This document shows, piece after piece, positions 5,041-6,294 of a stretch of DNA of 6,294 bases; position 1 is the first letter of the stretch; each line of letters begins with the position of its first letter. The position numbers and the translations under genes were made by a program. Under the pieces are notes generated by a model. The model did no database searches. It was not told the DNA's origin and saw only the letters and a program-made list of their open reading frames with translations. Source of the DNA: Planctomycetota bacterium (lineage in GTDB: Bacteria > Planctomycetota > Phycisphaerae > WQYP01). The DNA lies in the NCBI GenBank assembly GCA_021838985.1, contig JAKCCC010000122.1:1-6294 (forward strand). The letters are read 5' to 3'.

Positions 5041-6135
5041 GTGAGTGATGTCTTTATCCATGGCGTGGGCTTGCTGACCGCTCTTGGAGCCGGGGTGCCG
5101 GAAAATTGGCGGGCGCTCCGGCAGGGCAAAGAATTAACCGACCGTGGGGTAATTCCCATAGCCTTGGGTGAACCGACCTGGGACCGTGTGGTGATTTTGG
5201 CGGCCAGCGCCATGGACATGGCGCTGCAGGATGCGAACTGGCCGCCGGAAGTTTATGGCGCTGCGGAGACAGATTTATTTGTGGCGACGAGCAAGGGGCC
5301 GGTGTTAACCTGGCTACGGGCCTTGGGGACCATCAGGAATTCATCCGCCGGAGCCTTGGACGAAAACACCGCGCGACATGTCGCGCTGGGCCCCGGGCTG
5401 ATTGCCGCGGCGTTGGGCGATCGGTTCGGGCTGACCGGCTCGCGGCAAACTTCGGTCGGCGCCTGCGCCGGCGGCCTGCTAGCCGTACACCAGGCAGTCG
5501 CGGCGTTGCGCCGCGGCGATTGCCGCCGGGCCATCGTGGTCGCTGCGGACGCCTCCGCGGATCCGTTCTTTGAAAATAGCTTCGACAATCTGGGCGTCCT
5601 GGCCCACCCGGATGGGGATGGGCATCGCCGTTGCCGACCGTTTGATCCGCGCGGCGCGGGATTTTTTATCTCGGAGGCGGCGGCGGCCGTGGTGCTGAGC
5701 CTGGCGCCGCCGCTGTCGGTCGCGGCGAATTCGATGGCGACGATCGAGCGGACGTGGCGCGGCGCCGACGCGACGCACTTGGTAGCCGCAGATAAAGCCG
5801 CCACCGCGTTGCGTTGCGGCTTGACGCAGCTGTCCGCCGGCCAACCCGTGGCCTTTGTTCACGCCCATGCCACCGGCACCCGATTTGATGGCGCTGAATA
5901 CGAGGCGATCCGTGCCGTTTGCGGTACTCAGCCCGCGGTGTTTTCCCATAAACGCTGGCTCGGACACAGCCTGGGCGCTTCCGGGCTGGTAGCGCTGGTG
6001 CTTTCCCTGGCCTGCCATCGCCACCGTGAAACACTTGCTGGCTGCCGCCTGTCTGACGCCGGTGGCATCGTACGCAGCATCACCATCGCGCAAGGGTTCG
6101 GCGGCGCTATCGCCATGGTCTGCTGCCGGGGCTAA
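5041..6135 (+). CDS. Beta-ketoacyl synthase, KAS I/II type
   Basis: The enzyme should condense an acyl thioester with a malonyl unit, probably on acyl carrier protein, extending a chain by two carbons. Counting from the GTG at 5041, the 364 residues begin VFIHGVGLLTALG, the usual first strand of the fold. C142 in SVGACAGG is the nucleophile. H276 (HAHATGT) and H309 (KRWLGHSLGASG) complete the triad, K304 matches the conserved lysine, and QGFGG (351-355) is the C-terminal glycine loop. FISEAAAA replaces the usual GEGA. At 364 residues it is short for the family (about 410), mainly through trimmed loops. The Cys excludes a chain-length-factor decoy, and the Cys-His-His set differs from KAS III (including BioZ). 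The frame is open to a TTG at 4987, but those 18 residues do not fit and neither start has a good ribosome site. Pairing with bioB hints at biotin or lipid synthesis; the substrate is not visible. Confidence 0.88.
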   Translation: MSDVFIHGVGLLTALGAGVPENWRALRQGKELTDRGVIPIALGEPTWDRVVILAASAMDMALQDANWPPEVYGAAETDLFVATSKGPVLTWLRALGTIRNSSAGALDENTARHVALGPGLIAAALGDRFGLTGSRQTSVGACAGGLLAVHQAVAALRRGDCRRAIVVAADASADPFFENSFDNLGVLAHPDGDGHRRCRPFDPRGAGFFISEAAAAVVLSLAPPLSVAANSMATIERTWRGADATHLVAADKAATALRCGLTQLSAGQPVAFVHAHATGTRFDGAEYEAIRAVCGTQPAVFSHKRWLGHSLGASGLVALVLSLACHRHRETLAGCRLSDAGGIVRSITIAQGFGGAIAMVCCRG

Positions 6136-6167
6136 GCTCGACTTTTGCCGTTTTTCGGGAGCGTAAA

Positions 6168-6176
6168 TGGTAGAAT
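6168..6176 (+). promoter_or_regulatory. Possible extended -10 promoter
   Basis: TGG followed by TAGAAT (6171-6176) matches TGn plus a -10 box at five of six positions. The nearest -35-like sequence, TTGCCG (6145-6150), is 20 bases away, too far for a standard promoter. An extended -10 can work without it. It would read rightward through the inverted repeat toward a gene beyond the window. Confidence 0.3.
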
Positions 6177-6204
6177 CCTTCGGAATTCACGGTGGCAGGG
6201 CGAG

Positions 6205-6242
6205 TTTTTGCACACCCGGCCTTTGATACGGCTGTGCAAAAA
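6205..6242. repeat. Perfect 10-bp inverted repeat, operator-like or DnaA-box-like
   Basis: TTTTTGCACA (6205-6214) and TGTGCAAAAA (6233-6242) are exact reverse complements separated by 18 bases. Nine bases of each arm fit the relaxed DnaA-box pattern TTWTNCACA. The element lies about 22 bases after a likely transcription start and could be an operator, a leader hairpin or a dispersed repeat. A GTG at 6266 follows GAAGGG (6257-6262) and reads KSRFSVRP to the window end; the three-base gap is too short to call it a gene. The rest of 6136-6294 shows nothing else. Confidence 0.6.
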
Positions 6243-6294
6243 GTCCACACCATCCTGAAGGGCCTGTGAAATCACGCTTTTCGGTTCGTCCAAA

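Noticed and set aside
5253..6093. Long - strand frames opposite the ketosynthase gene
   Set aside because: They are Ala/Arg/Pro-rich shadows without domains, and the + strand has all ketosynthase active-site residues.
6266..6294. Possible gene start (GTG, KSRFSVRP...)
   Set aside because: There are only nine codons in the window and the GAAGGG is just three bases from the GTG; it cannot be supported.

Overview
The window is GC-rich, with planctomycete-like bacterial DNA, possibly Phycisphaerae. Three things suggest this: short exported proteins with a 'Y-x-L-x-T-A ... V-L-D-N-x-x-G' core, which I recall from planctomycete genomes; dispersed palindromes carrying a GTAAGCGACGGG-type core; and the BioB subtype. 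No marker gene proves the assignment. All convincing genes lie on the + strand. There is no tRNA, rRNA, CRISPR array or transposase.

Left (1-2037): the 3' part of a gene for a long Ser/Gly/Pro-rich protein, probably exported, open from base 1 to a TAG at 1201-1203. A nested hairpin follows, then a gene for a five-helix membrane protein (1474-2037). Its N-terminus looks damaged. A well-placed GGAGG and ATG at 1395 open a frame that joins the membrane protein frame perfectly if one G is removed from the G5 run at 1476-1480.

Middle (2038-3410): two near-complete ~96-bp direct repeats and the start of a third (2072-2286), each with internal palindromes. Next comes a strong sigma70-like promoter (2466-2493) whose predicted transcript start falls almost on the first start codon. 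It reads into three closely spaced small genes, each with an N-terminal hydrophobic segment. Genes two and three look like diverged duplicates.

Right (3411-6294): after a ~300-bp gap with a stable UACG hairpin comes bioB (biotin synthase, 3708-4814). It has the radical-SAM CxxxCxxC motif, but Gly replaces one of the classical [2Fe-2S] cysteines. A 226-bp spacer with three palindromes leads to a short but apparently intact KAS I/II-type beta-ketoacyl synthase (5041-6135, Cys-His-His plus Lys). The window ends in an intergenic region with a possible extended -10 promoter and a perfect 10-bp inverted repeat.

BioB makes biotin, the cofactor of acetyl-CoA carboxylase, and a ketosynthase extends acyl chains. 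The pair could therefore serve biotin (pimeloyl) or fatty-acid synthesis, but the link rests on adjacency only. The most interesting items are the BioB ligand substitution, the possible frameshift, and the small exported-protein operon with its near-leaderless promoter.
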